Source of the DNA: Acetobacteraceae bacterium
GTDB taxonomy: Bacteria; Pseudomonadota; Alphaproteobacteria; Acetobacterales; Acetobacteraceae
Assembly (NCBI GenBank): GCA_039613835.1
Contig: CP154827.1
Span: forward strand, 838,501 to 902,500
Direction: 5' to 3'
DNA length: 64,000 nt
How positions within the stretch are numbered: the stretch's first letter is position 1; every line of letters begins with the position of its first letter. A model generated the notes under the pieces. The model ran no database searches, was not told the DNA's origin, and worked only from the letters and a program-made list of their open reading frames with translations. The translations under genes and the position numbers were made by a program. This document shows positions 9,612 through 19,739 of the stretch, one piece after another.

Positions 9612-10363
9612 GAAGCGGCCGCTCCATACTGAAATGTCGTTGGTAAAGGGCGACGCTTTGACTCATCCCCCATAAAAAGAGGGTGGCATCGAAGCGTGGC
9701 GCGCCATCCCGCAGAAACGCATGTTGCCCGTCAACCTCATGCCAGGAGAGACGCAGCGTGGCTTTTTCAAGCTTGTCCCGGATGAGTCGTCGCCCATCAT
9801 AAGGGACATGAGGGTCATGCAATCCCCAGACCATCATGATTTCACCCTTGATCTCGGCAGCACGCCGGAGCGAATCATCCAAACGCCCGGCCCCCAGAGT
9901 CGCCGTATGTAAATCCGTGGCGTAAAAGCAGACAGAAGCCTCAATCGCAGGGTTCAGCGCCGCACGGAAGGATAAGTGCCCCGAGACAAACACCGAACGC
10001 GCCGAAACGCCCATTACACTGCGCATCCTCACGAAGCACCGAAATCAGCGCTGCCAGATCACTATCATGTTTCGCGACCGGCTTTTCATATTTCAGCTCA
10101 TTGCCGCGATCCGTCCCCGCCTGGTCATATGACAAGACGGAACCCGGGGCCTCATATTCGTGATAAACTTCCGGAACAGCGACGATCATGCTATGCCCGG
10201 CGATCATCGCGGCCAGGCGCTCAATCGGCGCTGTCATCTGGTAAATTTTGGAATAAAGAATGATGGTGGGATAACATTCCTCACGCGCGGGGCGGAATAA
10301 ATGCGTGCGCATTTTACCTGATGGCGTGTCGATATCCACCGCTTCTGATGGTTTGATCAGCAT
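9601..10363 (-). pseudogene. Broken dienelactone hydrolase family gene
   Basis: Two overlapping reading frames together encode one alpha/beta hydrolase. The first part (MLIKPSEAVDIDTPSGKM to GRFGAFGVCLG) reaches the nucleophile elbow; the second part continues from GHLSFRAALNPAIEASVCFY to the end and includes the acid/histidine region MVWGLHDPHVPYDGR and HEVDGQHAF. The frame change falls in the CCCC tract at 9979-9982, within the catalytic G-x-C-x-G-G motif; loss of two bases would explain it. As sequenced, no active hydrolase can form. It could also be a homopolymer sequencing error. Confidence 0.8.
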
Positions 10364-10463
10364 GTGGATTCTCCTGTCACAGTGTCTAACTGGGCGTCAG
10401 GAGATCATACATCCATTCAGGAGTCGCGGATGCACCCTATCGATAATGTGATCGACAGTTAAG

Positions 10464-10494
10464 TTGCATTGTTGTTGTTGCCGAAACAATGCAT
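10464..10494. other. Hairpin between der and the hydrolase pseudogene
   Basis: A perfect 9-base inverted repeat, TGCATTGTT at 10465-10473 and AACAATGCA at 10485-10493 with an 11-base loop, sits in the 182-base gap downstream of der. There is no T-tract on either side, so intrinsic termination is uncertain; it might stabilise the end of the der mRNA. Confidence 0.35.
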
Positions 10495-10545
10495 GACGTA
10501 ATCATGACGATATAAATATAGGTCATTTCCCTACAATATTGAGGA

Positions 10546-11955
10546 TTATTGTGTATCTCGAGCAAAAGGATTTTTTGTGCCGCGTGTCTGAAGCCGGATC
10601 GGCACACCGGGCAGGTAAAATGCCTCCCGTAAACCATTGACGAGGTAGCGCCGGTAGGCCTCCGGCACCTGCTCAGCCCGCGTGCCGAAAAGGATGAAAG
10701 TCGGCGGCCGCGCTTTGGCCTGAGTCATATAACGGAGCTTAAGCTTGCGCCCATCGACCAGAGGGGGGGCGTGACGCTCAAGAGCGCCTTCGAACCAGCG
10801 ATTCAGTTCGCCGGTTGAAACGCGGCAATTCCATATGTCATGGACCTGACGCACGGCGGGCATGAGTTTGCCAATCCCCGCACCTGTCAGGGCTGAAAAG
10901 GTGATGACGGGAATACCCTTCATCTGCGCCAAGGAGATTTCCAAACGGTCCGAGACGGCTTTCATGGTTGCGGCACGATCGGCGACCGCATCCCACTTAT
11001 TAAGGGCGGTGACGCAGGCGCGTCCCTCACGCTCAATCAGTCGGGCAATTTGTAGATCCTGCTCATGCACGCCGAGCAGAGCATCGATGACGAGCACGAC
11101 CACTTCAGCCATTTTAAGCGCTTCAAGACTGGCGGAGACGGAAATACGTTCCAGCTTCTCCTCAACGCGGGCCTTTTTGCGCATCCCCGCCGTGTCCACG
11201 AGCTGGACTTCGCCTTTCTGATCCCGAAATGTCACTGTAATCGAATCGCGCGTCAGGCCAGGCTCCGGTCCGGTAATCATTCTTTCGGCACCGAGGAGGG
11301 CATTGACTAAAGTCGATTTGCCCGCATTGGGCCGACCAACAATCGCCAAGTGCAGCGGGCCGGTTCTGATAGGCACCGCAGCCTCCTCGTCCGAGGCGTC
11401 CGTATCTTGCAGCGACAAACCGGCTTCATCCGGCGCATCTTTTTCGTCGCCCTTCAGCCGCTCCGCAATTTCCCGCATCAGATGGGAGAGCCCCTCCCCA
11501 TGCTCGGCTGAAACGGCGAGAGGCGTCCCGAGACCCAAGACGAAGGATTCGTAGACTTCCGTCTGGGCTGCGCTTCCTTCCGCTTTATTGGCAATAAGCA
11601 GGACGGGCCGGTTTTGGCGGCACAGAAATTGCGCGAAATGGTGGTCCGCCGGTGTGACGCCCGCCCGCGCATCGATGCAGAAGAGAATGAGATCCGCCTG
11701 ACCGATCGCCGATTCCGATGAAGCGCGCATACGCCCGAAAACCGTGTCTGGCGCGGCTTCCTCCAACCCTGCCGTGTCTACGATACGGATGAGACGCCCG
11801 CCGAGTCGGGCTTCCCCCTCCTTATAGTCACGCGTCACGCCCGGCATGTCCGAGACGATGGCCTGACGACGTCCTACAAGGCGATTGAAGAGTGTTGATT
11901 TGCCGACATTGGGTCGCCCCGCAATAACGACGCAGGGGGTCTGCCCAGATTGCAT
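10546..11955 (-). CDS. der: Ribosome-assembly GTPase Der (EngA)
   Basis: Essential GTPase for 50S subunit maturation. The 469-residue protein has two tandem G domains with P-loops GRPNVGKST (residues about 13-21) and GRPNAGKST (about 207-215), switch motifs DTAGLEE and DTAGMRKK, NKAE and NKWD specificity motifs, and the C-terminal KH-like domain ending GTKNPF. It is followed upstream on the same strand by bamB and a TPR protein, the conserved yfgM-bamB-der order. Confidence 0.98.
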   Translation of the reverse strand: MQSGQTPCVVIAGRPNVGKSTLFNRLVGRRQAIVSDMPGVTRDYKEGEARLGGRLIRIVDTAGLEEAAPDTVFGRMRASSESAIGQADLILFCIDARAGVTPADHHFAQFLCRQNRPVLLIANKAEGSAAQTEVYESFVLGLGTPLAVSAEHGEGLSHLMREIAERLKGDEKDAPDEAGLSLQDTDASDEEAAVPIRTGPLHLAIVGRPNAGKSTLVNALLGAERMITGPEPGLTRDSITVTFRDQKGEVQLVDTAGMRKKARVEEKLERISVSASLEALKMAEVVVLVIDALLGVHEQDLQIARLIEREGRACVTALNKWDAVADRAATMKAVSDRLEISLAQMKGIPVITFSALTGAGIGKLMPAVRQVHDIWNCRVSTGELNRWFEGALERHAPPLVDGRKLKLRYMTQAKARPPTFILFGTRAEQVPEAYRRYLVNGLREAFYLPGVPIRLQTRGTKNPFARDTQ

Positions 11956-11960
11956 GATCT

Positions 11961-13352
11961 TTATCCGTAAGCGTTCAGATTTCCGTCTACGGAGAGTACA
12001 AGAAGCTTTCCGTCGCAGATGATGGGTTCAATGAGAGTCGGGCTGGATGTTTTCGAAACAGAGAGGATCTTGCCCGTGCCCGCATCGACGACTGCCATGC
12101 CCGCATCTTTAAAGGATGAGACACAGACAAGCTTTCCATCCGCCATAATCGGCCCGAACCAGGTAATCGCGTCTTTATCTTTCACCTCGTTTTGAAAGTG
12201 CCGCAAATTCTGTGACCAGCGCACACGCCCGGACTGACGGTCGAGACAGGCGATCTGCTGATCTGATGAAATAATATAGAGCCAGTCATCGACAATAAGC
12301 GGCGTGTTCTGGCCGCTGACCTCCCTCTCCCACAATCGACGCCCGGAGCGCATGTCAATGACCACGAGCACTTTTGAGAGGCTAACAGCATAGACTGTCT
12401 GATGGGTGATCACAGGCGCGCCGCGCACACAGGCAAGGTCAAGGATCGCGCCTTGCCCGTTGGAGCCGCCAAGACTGTCACTCCATACCAGCTCGCCCGA
12501 TTCAGCCCGTAAGGCGACGAGGTCACCACTGCCGAAACCCGCAACGACAATACCGTTAACGATCGCCGGGGCGGGTTGGCCGAACATCACTGTTTCAGCA
12601 GGTGTGGCCTGATAGCTCCAGAGTTGCCGACCCGTCTGCGCATGAAGCGCGAAAAGACGCTCATCAATCGTGCCGAAAAACACGCGGCCATCCATGATGG
12701 TCGGGCTGGAGCGCCCGGGCACGCCAATATCGCTGCGCCATTTCTCAACACCTGACGCCGCGTCAAGGGCAATGACCTGCCCGACCCCATCCACGATATA
12801 GAGCACACTATCGGCGATGCCGAGCCCACCGCCGATATCGGTTGAGCAGGATTTCCGGCCTTTCGGGACGAAGCGCCACTTAAGCGCCATGCCAGGCCAA
12901 GTCCAGGCGCGGACCGTGCCGATCGCGTCACGCGTGTAAATCATCCCCCCGTCAATCATGGGCGGAGACTGAATGGCCCCGCGCCCATTCGGGCCAAGTG
13001 CGGCAAAATGCAGAAATGCCGGTTCCGAAATACCAGCCCCGATGGAACGGGACCAGGCGAGATTGCCACTGGCCCACCGTGCATTGACCGCCTCATGAGA
13101 GGGGATGCGATGGGCCTGCGCCCATGAGGTGATATTTTCAGAAGGCGGTAGATTGATGGGCGTGTGATCCGACTGATCAACCACCAGCCCGGCACCGCCC
13201 GACAGCACATCAACGCGATGGCCCGGTATGGGCGGTTTCGGTTTATCACGGAAAAGCCCGCACCCTGACAGCAGGGCGGTCGATGCCGTCAACCCGCCAA
13301 AAAACGCACGCCTCGAGGATTTCAATGCGGAATGATGGGGGTGATCAGTCAT
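11961..13352 (-). CDS. bamB: BamB-like outer-membrane assembly lipoprotein (PQQ-type beta-propeller)
   Basis: A 463-residue protein with a lipobox (TALLSGCGLF) and repeated beta-propeller blades such as GVEKWRSDIGVPGRSSP, GRQLWSYQATP and GRVRWSQNLRHF. BamB is a subunit of the BAM complex that inserts outer-membrane proteins. Placement between the TPR protein and der is the usual order. Its start overlaps the upstream gene's end by eight bases, indicating coupled translation. A twin-arginine-like KSSRRAFFGG precedes the hydrophobic segment, which is unusual for BamB but seen in some alphaproteobacteria. Confidence 0.92.
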   Translation of the reverse strand: MTDHPHHSALKSSRRAFFGGLTASTALLSGCGLFRDKPKPPIPGHRVDVLSGGAGLVVDQSDHTPINLPPSENITSWAQAHRIPSHEAVNARWASGNLAWSRSIGAGISEPAFLHFAALGPNGRGAIQSPPMIDGGMIYTRDAIGTVRAWTWPGMALKWRFVPKGRKSCSTDIGGGLGIADSVLYIVDGVGQVIALDAASGVEKWRSDIGVPGRSSPTIMDGRVFFGTIDERLFALHAQTGRQLWSYQATPAETVMFGQPAPAIVNGIVVAGFGSGDLVALRAESGELVWSDSLGGSNGQGAILDLACVRGAPVITHQTVYAVSLSKVLVVIDMRSGRRLWEREVSGQNTPLIVDDWLYIISSDQQIACLDRQSGRVRWSQNLRHFQNEVKDKDAITWFGPIMADGKLVCVSSFKDAGMAVVDAGTGKILSVSKTSSPTLIEPIICDGKLLVLSVDGNLNAYG

Positions 13353-14085
13353 TGAAGCCCGCTTTCAGGATGGTTGACATGGTGGCGGCACGCTGTCGGA
13401 TACTGTTTGGCACTTCAGGGTTGCCAGCAAGCGCCGTGGCGAGTTGGCGGGCCTCAGGTCGGCGCTTTTCATCCAGATTGGACACCATGTCTGTCGATAG
13501 AAGGCCCTCTTCCGCATAGGGTTTCCAGGGGCCGCCATCGCGGGCGAGCGCTTCATAACCGGCGCGGATTTCAGCCTCCGGCATGGCATGCATGGCGGCT
13601 GCGGCATTGAGACGGACATATCGCGCATAGGCGCGGAAGATGGCAGGTGCCGACGTATTATCCGCCAATTGCTGAAGCGTCGCGGACCCGGCTTTAAAGT
13701 CACCCTGCTGAATCTGCGCTTTCGCCATCTGAATGGCCGCGTCATAGTGGATCTGGCCCGGTGCCTTCTTCGTCAACGCGGCGAGATCAGCGATCGCTTT
13801 TTTGACATCCTGATCCGAGTCGGATTCAAGCAATGTCAGGGAAGCGGCGTAAAAAATCGCGGAGGCCTGCGCCGCATCGCGTTTCAGCGCATGACGGTGC
13901 CATTGCCACACGCCCAGTCCCGCAACCGCGAGAAGAAGGACGGAAATACACAATGCCGCGTGCCGACTCGCCATGGCGAGGGCCGTTTCGGCACGCATCT
14001 CGGATCGGACCTGCTTAAGAAGTTCTTCTGACACGTTGACCCTTTCCTGCGTGCGCTTATGACGGATGGAGAAAACACCCGTCAA
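13345..14085 (-). CDS. YfgM-like TPR membrane protein
   Basis: A 246-residue protein with one N-terminal membrane anchor (ALCISVLLLAVAGLGVW near residue 48) and a helical, TPR-like periplasmic part (IHYDAAIQMAKAQIQQGDF, ALAGNPEVPNSIRQRAA). In other proteobacteria YfgM is an inner-membrane partner of SecYEG and periplasmic chaperones. Neighbouring bamB and der support the assignment. The ATG at 14085 gives a 30-residue cytoplasmic tail; a GTG start (NVSEELLKQ) about 50 bases downstream is equally plausible. Confidence 0.85.
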   Translation of the reverse strand: MTGVFSIRHKRTQERVNVSEELLKQVRSEMRAETALAMASRHAALCISVLLLAVAGLGVWQWHRHALKRDAAQASAIFYAASLTLLESDSDQDVKKAIADLAALTKKAPGQIHYDAAIQMAKAQIQQGDFKAGSATLQQLADNTSAPAIFRAYARYVRLNAAAAMHAMPEAEIRAGYEALARDGGPWKPYAEEGLLSTDMVSNLDEKRRPEARQLATALAGNPEVPNSIRQRAATMSTILKAGFND

Positions 14086-14177
14086 ACCAACAAGGTAACG
14101 ATAACCGCCTTATATGCCGACCTGCCGCCTTGTGCGTCAAATTGCGACGCGTCAGCAAGTCTTATCGTATGACTCTC

Positions 14178-14559
14178 TCACCCACTTTTCTTTAATTTGG
14201 CAGAGGCTTTGTTAAAGGACGCCGCCATATCAGCGAAATCCTTGGAAATACGGTTATGAATGGCCATCCCCTGATCATGAATGGCGGCAATCTGTTTACG
14301 GGCATCCGTGCTGATTGCTTCCTCAGCGGTACGCGCCTGTTTGATGACGCAATCATCATATTTCCGGGCGTCTTTCTGGTAATTCTGAAAACTTGTCCAC
14401 CGCCTCATTGAAATGCGCGACCGTGTCGAGTTTCAGATCGGGTTCTACCGGCGCCGTCCCGCATTTATCGAAAGGGCCTGCGGCCGCATGAAGCGGTGAG
14501 GCGCTCACTCCCGCCGCGAAGGTAATAATGATGCCGGCCCGCTGCCATTTTGAACGCAT
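14178..14559 (-). pseudogene. Frameshifted gene for a small secreted helical protein
   Basis: The first frame encodes MRSKWQRAGIIITFAAG with a signal peptide ending near PLHAAAG and continues to HFNEAVDKF; the second frame continues QNYQKDARKYDDC and an Ala/Lys-rich helical tail ending AKLKKSG. Joining requires removal of one base at the A4 run 14388-14391. The reconstructed product is about 125 residues, periplasmic and probably coiled coil, with two cysteines. I do not recognise a named family. The single indel in a homopolymer means a sequencing error is a serious alternative. Confidence 0.6.
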
Positions 14560-14594
14560 AATTCCCCCTGATACAAACGCAAGCCGTAAATCTG

Positions 14595-15914
14595 TCACGG
14601 CAGAAAATGCACGAGTCGCCCTTTCGGACCTTCGCAGACCTCATCATCCTGCATGACGATATGGCCGCGCACAATCGTCGCTTTGGGCCAGCCCGTCACC
14701 TCGACACCATCGAAAGGCGACCAGCCGACCGGCGTGGCGATCCAGTCATTCGTGATCGTGCGCTTTTTCCGCATATCGACCAGTGAGAAATCCGCGTCAT
14801 AACCAACCGCGATGCGGCCTTTATCCGGCACGCCATAGACGCGCGCCGGGCCGGACGACATGACATCCGTCAAACGCGACAGTGACAGCCGCCCAGCATT
14901 AACGTGGCCAAGCATGAGGGGGAGGATGGTCTGTACACCGGTCAGCCCGCTGGCACATTGCAGCCAGGGGCGGCATTTCGCCTCGAGAGAATGCGGCGCA
15001 TGATCGGATGAGACGACATCAACCCGCCCATCCCGCAAAGCTTCCCACGACGCATCATGATGCTGCCTGTCACGGATCGGCGGATTCATGACAGCGAGGC
15101 CACCCAGGCGCTCATAACATTCAGGCGCATATTGCGTCAGATGATTAACGAGCACTTCAACCGTCGCAACGTCCCGATGCTCCTTGAGGTAAGCGAGTTC
15201 CTCAGAAGTTGACGTATGCAGAATGTGCACCGGACGCCCGGTCTTGCGGGACAGCGCAACGATACGGCGTGTCCCGCAGAAAGCGGTCTCGGAATCACGC
15301 CAATGCATGTGATTAACGTAATCCTGCCCGACTTCAAATTGGGGCCGTCTCTCCTGCAAACGATATTCATCTTCGGAATGAAACGCCACACGGCGATGCC
15401 CGCTGCGCAAAACAGCCTCAATCCCCGCATCATCTTCAATCATCAGATCGCCTGTTGAGGAACCTGCAAAAACTTTGACGGCGCAGACGCCAGGCTCAGG
15501 CTCCAACCTGGCCAGTTCAGGGGTATTTTCACGCGTGGCACCGATATATTGACCCATATCGATAAAGCTCTTCTCCGCGATTGTCCTGCGCTTGACGGCC
15601 AAAGCTGCGGAAGAGGTGATGGGGGGCGCCGTGTTGGGCATATCCAGCACCGTCGTAATACCCCCCAAAGCGGCGGCCCTTGTGCCGGCCGCAACAGACT
15701 CAATTTCAGGATCACCCGGGTCACGAAGATGCACATGGGCGTCAATCATCCCCGGCAGAACATGCAGCCCTTTTGCGTCAAAGACGTGATCCGCCGTGTC
15801 CGTCGTGGCGACGGACAAGCTCTCGATCCTGCCATTTTTTATCCCGAGATCTGCCGACGCTTCCCCCCACGCGAAAACGCAGATTCCATGTCGGATAATG
15901 AGATCATAATGCAT
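14595..15914 (-). CDS. pyrC: Dihydroorotase (class I)
   Basis: Zinc amidohydrolase that closes N-carbamoyl-aspartate to dihydroorotate in pyrimidine synthesis. The 439-residue reading starts MHYDLIIRHG. Metal ligands are visible in DAHVHLRDPGDPE, the likely carboxylated lysine in AVKVFAGSSTGD, histidines in VAFHSEDEYR and VHILHTSTSEE, and the aspartate in VVSSDHAPHS. The length and motif set fit class I; allantoinase and hydantoinase relatives are less likely but share the fold. asnB lies 16 bases upstream on the same strand. Confidence 0.92.
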   Translation of the reverse strand: MHYDLIIRHGICVFAWGEASADLGIKNGRIESLSVATTDTADHVFDAKGLHVLPGMIDAHVHLRDPGDPEIESVAAGTRAAALGGITTVLDMPNTAPPITSSAALAVKRRTIAEKSFIDMGQYIGATRENTPELARLEPEPGVCAVKVFAGSSTGDLMIEDDAGIEAVLRSGHRRVAFHSEDEYRLQERRPQFEVGQDYVNHMHWRDSETAFCGTRRIVALSRKTGRPVHILHTSTSEELAYLKEHRDVATVEVLVNHLTQYAPECYERLGGLAVMNPPIRDRQHHDASWEALRDGRVDVVSSDHAPHSLEAKCRPWLQCASGLTGVQTILPLMLGHVNAGRLSLSRLTDVMSSGPARVYGVPDKGRIAVGYDADFSLVDMRKKRTITNDWIATPVGWSPFDGVEVTGWPKATIVRGHIVMQDDEVCEGPKGRLVHFLP

Positions 15915-15930
15915 AAAAACCCCAGTAGCC

Positions 15931-17670
15931 CTAACTGGCAAGAACCTCGTAAACATCCCCGTCATGAGGGACGCCCTCTATATGTATTCTATGCCATAGC
16001 GCATAAAACAGCAAAACCCATGCGGCCTTACGGGCCTTCCTGTCGCCCGTCTTCTGCACGATCGCATGGACGTCGACACCCGGCAGGGCGGCTTTGAGGG
16101 GCTCCTGCTGATGGAGGCGTGGCCCCAATCGCGCGGCCTCCGACGCCATCCACGCCCCGACGGGCACGGTGAAACCCTGTTTTGGCGCAAAAGCATTGGC
16201 CTGGCTGCATTGCTGGTCCAGCCATCTTCGCAACAGATATTTGCCCTGCCCGTGACGCGTCTTGAGGCGGTCCGGCAAACGCCAGGCCAGTCGCGCCAGC
16301 TCAACATCCAGTAATGGCGTCCTGCCTTCCATCCCATGCGCCATCAGGCAGCGATCGAGTTTGATCAGCAGATCATCCGGCAACCAGGTCGCGATATCGA
16401 GCCGCTGCGTGGCACGGAAGCGCGTATCACCCGGCGCAGCGGTAACGTCTGTCTTCCAGGACGTGTCCTTCCATTTCGGCACCACGGCGTTCATAATCCC
16501 GTTACAGCGCGGCGCCCGCCCGCCACGCCACCAGGGGCGGCAGGCGCGTCGATAGCGTCCATATCCGCCGAAAAGCTCATCCCCGCCTTCCCCGCTGAGG
16601 ACCACCGTCAGGTCATGCCGCGCCGCGCGGGCGAGGAACCAGGTCGGGATGATGGCGTAATCCGCCACGGGGTCATCCATGCACGCCACGATTTTAGGCA
16701 GATCCTCCCAGAACATCCGCTCAGTAATCGTCACAACCTCGTGCGCCGCGCCGCAAGCGGTCGCCATGCGGCGCGCGGCCGCGGCTTCATCCACCGGGCC
16801 CGTATCAAAGCGCGCTGTCCAGGCGACGGGCCGGCGTGAATCAAGCCTTACCATCGCGGCGAGAATGGCGGCACTGTCGATGCCGCCGGAGAGGAAGAGC
16901 CCGCTGGGCACATCCGCGCGCTGATGCACGGCAACCGAGTCCAGCAATATTTTATCAAGCGCCTTGATCGCGGCTTCCTCCGTCATGCCGCGATCAATAT
17001 CGCCCTCAATGGCGGGCCTGAATTGCCGGGACGTAATCGCGCCATTTTCGACCAACAAAGTCTCACCCGGCCGCGCCCTTTTGATCCCGGGAAAAATCGT
17101 TTCGGACCCGGCGACAAACTGCGTCTGCAAAAGTTCGGTGACAGCTTCCGGGCGGCATGACGCGGCTGCATACCCCTCGGCAATCAGGGCCTGCGACTCA
17201 GACGCGAAAGCGATGCCCTGCGGCGTCTCGACATAATAGAGGGGTCTGATCCCGAAAGGGTCGCGCGATAAAGCGGCGCGATCCACCTCATCCCCCTGAT
17301 CCACAAAGGCAATGGCATACATGCCCCGCAGCGCATCAACATAATGCGCGCCAAGCCACGGCCACAGATAAAGGGGGGCTTCACAATCGCTCCCCGTCTG
17401 GAAGGCAATTTGTGACAGGTCCTTCCGTAATGAAGGATCATTATAGATCTCAGCATTCGCGACCAGCGCCAGGCGATCATGGATAAGAGGCTGCGCGCCG
17501 CCTTCAAGATCAATGATGGAAAGCCGCGTATGTCGCAGCCCGACCCCGCGCGCCTCAAATGCGCCGCGCCCGTCCGGGCCGCGATGCAGGATTGCGCGCT
17601 CCATCCGATCAAGGGCGTCGATGTCAATTTTCGTCCCCGGCCTGGCGAGGAAACCTGCAATACCGCACAT
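15931..17670 (-). CDS. asnB: Glutamine-dependent asparagine synthetase
   Basis: A 579-residue enzyme with an N-terminal class II glutaminase domain (MCGIAGF, with Cys2 as nucleophile, then RGPDGRGAF) and a C-terminal synthetase domain with the PP-loop LFLSGGIDSAAIL and VLSGEGGDELFGGYGRYRR. It converts aspartate to asparagine, or amidates a related carboxylate. It starts immediately after the stop of a GT4 glycosyltransferase gene (TAA then ATG), so it may belong to a surface-polysaccharide operon in which such enzymes amidate sugar acids; the sequence alone does not settle this. Confidence 0.92.
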   Translation of the reverse strand: MCGIAGFLARPGTKIDIDALDRMERAILHRGPDGRGAFEARGVGLRHTRLSIIDLEGGAQPLIHDRLALVANAEIYNDPSLRKDLSQIAFQTGSDCEAPLYLWPWLGAHYVDALRGMYAIAFVDQGDEVDRAALSRDPFGIRPLYYVETPQGIAFASESQALIAEGYAAASCRPEAVTELLQTQFVAGSETIFPGIKRARPGETLLVENGAITSRQFRPAIEGDIDRGMTEEAAIKALDKILLDSVAVHQRADVPSGLFLSGGIDSAAILAAMVRLDSRRPVAWTARFDTGPVDEAAAARRMATACGAAHEVVTITERMFWEDLPKIVACMDDPVADYAIIPTWFLARAARHDLTVVLSGEGGDELFGGYGRYRRACRPWWRGGRAPRCNGIMNAVVPKWKDTSWKTDVTAAPGDTRFRATQRLDIATWLPDDLLIKLDRCLMAHGMEGRTPLLDVELARLAWRLPDRLKTRHGQGKYLLRRWLDQQCSQANAFAPKQGFTVPVGAWMASEAARLGPRLHQQEPLKAALPGVDVHAIVQKTGDRKARKAAWVLLFYALWHRIHIEGVPHDGDVYEVLAS

Positions 17671-18711
17671 TTAACGGGACCTCATTTGCTGAAAAAACCG
17701 GTTCCATTGCGCAAGGACGGTCGGCGCTGAGAATTCCCGCTCATAACGCCGTCGCCCCTTTTCAGCAAGCGCATGTGCTTTATCCGGATCATCTAATAAA
17801 TAATTTATCTTTAACGAAAAGTCATGTAGGTTTTCACTTTCCGCCAATAATCCGTCCTCCGTCCCGCGCAGAATTTCCGCCGGGCCCTGTATGTTGCCTG
17901 CAATAACGGGCCGACCGGCGGACATGGCCTCAATCACAATATTGCCCAAAGGTTCAAGTCGGGAGGAGCAAATGAAAATATCGCACGCACGTAGGAAAGG
18001 ACCCGTGTCGGAGAGCCAGCCCGGCAGATGCACGCGGGACGTCACACCGCATTGCCGCGCCACTTCCTGAAGCGCATCGCGAGCCGGGCCCTCACCGGCA
18101 ATGACGAGATGGGCGCGCGGGACATTCTGCAGCGCGCGGATCAGGACATCGAAGCCCTTGTTGGGATGAAGGCGACCCATCGCGAGCAGAAAAGGCGCGT
18201 TGGCCGGGATGAAATTCGGCCGCTGCGGGGTGACATTGCTGAAATCCCTCGTGAAATTGGGCAGATAGAAGACCTTGTCTTGCGGCCAGCCTTTCTGCGT
18301 CATCCATGTCACAAGCCCGCGCGTATTGCCGATAAGCGCGTCGCAATGGCGGTAATTTTTGAGATCATAATAGCCGCCCAGCCGCCCGACCAGCACCCAC
18401 GGGCCGCGCGGTGTCGCCCTTGCAGCGCGGTTCATCCAGGCGACCGCGATGTCTGGCCGATATGTCGTCAGGCCTTTTTTGAGGTGCTGCCGCGTCAGAA
18501 AGGTCAGATGACGGTGGAAGCGGAGTTGCGTGATAGCGACATGCCCCGCCTCAAGCCGTGCCGCGCGCGCGGCATCCGGGCGAATAAAGGCCCTGACCGG
18601 GTAACCCTGACGATGCTGGGCCACGGAAAGGCGCTCAAAAAACAACTCAGCGCCACCTCTCGCGGCGCCGGCCACAATGTGCGCGATACGCGGTAAGGGT
18701 GGCGATATCAT
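17671..18711 (-). CDS. GT4-family glycosyltransferase
   Basis: A 346-residue GT-B fold retaining glycosyltransferase. Signs are the N-terminal IAHIVAGAARGGAELFFERL, AMGRLHPNKGFDVLIRAL, VIAGEGPARDAL and the C-terminal SRLEPLGNIVIEAMSAGRPVIA motif in which the conserved Glu-x7-Glu pair binds the nucleotide sugar. ATG 18711 is preferred; a longer frame upstream overlaps the next gene. It sits between asnB and a GT9 heptosyltransferase-like gene, so lipopolysaccharide core or exopolysaccharide assembly is the likely pathway. Confidence 0.9.
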   Translation of the reverse strand: MISPPLPRIAHIVAGAARGGAELFFERLSVAQHRQGYPVRAFIRPDAARAARLEAGHVAITQLRFHRHLTFLTRQHLKKGLTTYRPDIAVAWMNRAARATPRGPWVLVGRLGGYYDLKNYRHCDALIGNTRGLVTWMTQKGWPQDKVFYLPNFTRDFSNVTPQRPNFIPANAPFLLAMGRLHPNKGFDVLIRALQNVPRAHLVIAGEGPARDALQEVARQCGVTSRVHLPGWLSDTGPFLRACDIFICSSRLEPLGNIVIEAMSAGRPVIAGNIQGPAEILRGTEDGLLAESENLHDFSLKINYLLDDPDKAHALAEKGRRRYEREFSAPTVLAQWNRFFQQMRSR

Positions 18712-18718
18712 AACAACG

Positions 18719-19621
18719 TTATTGACCGCGCCGAAGTAAATCGCAAGCGACGTCAAAGACTTTGTCAACGGAAATCCCGTCAATCGGTGCCTCTCCCTCC
18801 GGGCCTTCCGCCTGAATGTAGGTCGCGCAGGGGCCGGAGGGGGCATATTCGGAAGCACGTGAGGGGCCAAACAACCCGATTGTCGGCGTGCCCGCCGCCG
18901 CGGCCAGATGCATAAGGCCGGAGTCATTGCCGATAAAGGCGCTGCACCTTTGCAGCATAGCGATCACTTCAGGCAGGGCGCGTTCCCCGCCCACATCGAC
19001 GTGATAGCAGGCAGGTTCAGCAAGAAACGGTGCGGCCCGGGCTTTTTCCTGTGATCCGGGGCCGTAAAAGACCGCGATCCGGTAACCATCGCGGATGAAA
19101 CGTTCGCAGAGCGCTCTGAAAGACGATGCGGGCCAGATCTTGCCGCACCAATTGGCGGTTGGCGCAATCGCGATCCAGGTTGGACCTTTCGGCAGGAGCG
19201 TTCTGGCCTTCTGCCGATGTTTTTCCGTCGTATGAACTTCCGGCTGGGGAGTCGGGCAGCATTGCAGAAGGGTACCATGATGATGAAGCCGTAATCCGGC
19301 CTTGCGCCCCCCGCGGGAAATGGAACGCGCCCTGGCATTGAGAAGATAGCTCATGGCTGATCCGCGAAGGTCAACAATATGGTCCCATCGCGTCGGGAAG
19401 CAGTCACGCCATAATTTCAGCCAGTGGAGATCGAACCGTTTCTTTTCAAGTCGTATGACGCGGTCGACACCCGGCCAGCAATCAAACAGGCTGGCCGCGA
19501 CAGGTCCACAGACAATGGTGACCTGCGCATCGCCATAGCGATTTTGAAACGCGCGTAACAATCCGGTGGAGATCACGACATCCCCAAGACGGTTACCCGT
19601 GATGAACAAAAGTTGTTTCAA
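18719..19621 (-). CDS. GT9-family heptosyltransferase-like glycosyltransferase
   Basis: A 300-residue protein of the ADP-heptose:LPS heptosyltransferase family. The start MKQLLFITGNRLGDVVISTG, the central IAIAPTANWCGKIWP and the C-terminal FIGNDSGLMHLAAAAGTPTI and GLFGPSRASEYAP motifs are typical. It probably adds a sugar, likely heptose, to the lipopolysaccharide core in the cytoplasm. Seven bases separate it from the following GT4 gene, so both and asnB form one unit. Confidence 0.9.
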   Translation of the reverse strand: MKQLLFITGNRLGDVVISTGLLRAFQNRYGDAQVTIVCGPVAASLFDCWPGVDRVIRLEKKRFDLHWLKLWRDCFPTRWDHIVDLRGSAMSYLLNARARSISRGGRKAGLRLHHHGTLLQCCPTPQPEVHTTEKHRQKARTLLPKGPTWIAIAPTANWCGKIWPASSFRALCERFIRDGYRIAVFYGPGSQEKARAAPFLAEPACYHVDVGGERALPEVIAMLQRCSAFIGNDSGLMHLAAAAGTPTIGLFGPSRASEYAPSGPCATYIQAEGPEGEAPIDGISVDKVFDVACDLLRRGQ

Positions 19622-19739
19622 AACAAATTCCTCAATCTCGGCGAGAAGCGCGAATCAGGAAACCGGATTTTCCGCTGGGAATGGGGTTGTGTCTGGCATT
19701 ATATAAATCAAATAAAAACCAATTTTTAGACGCTTAGCC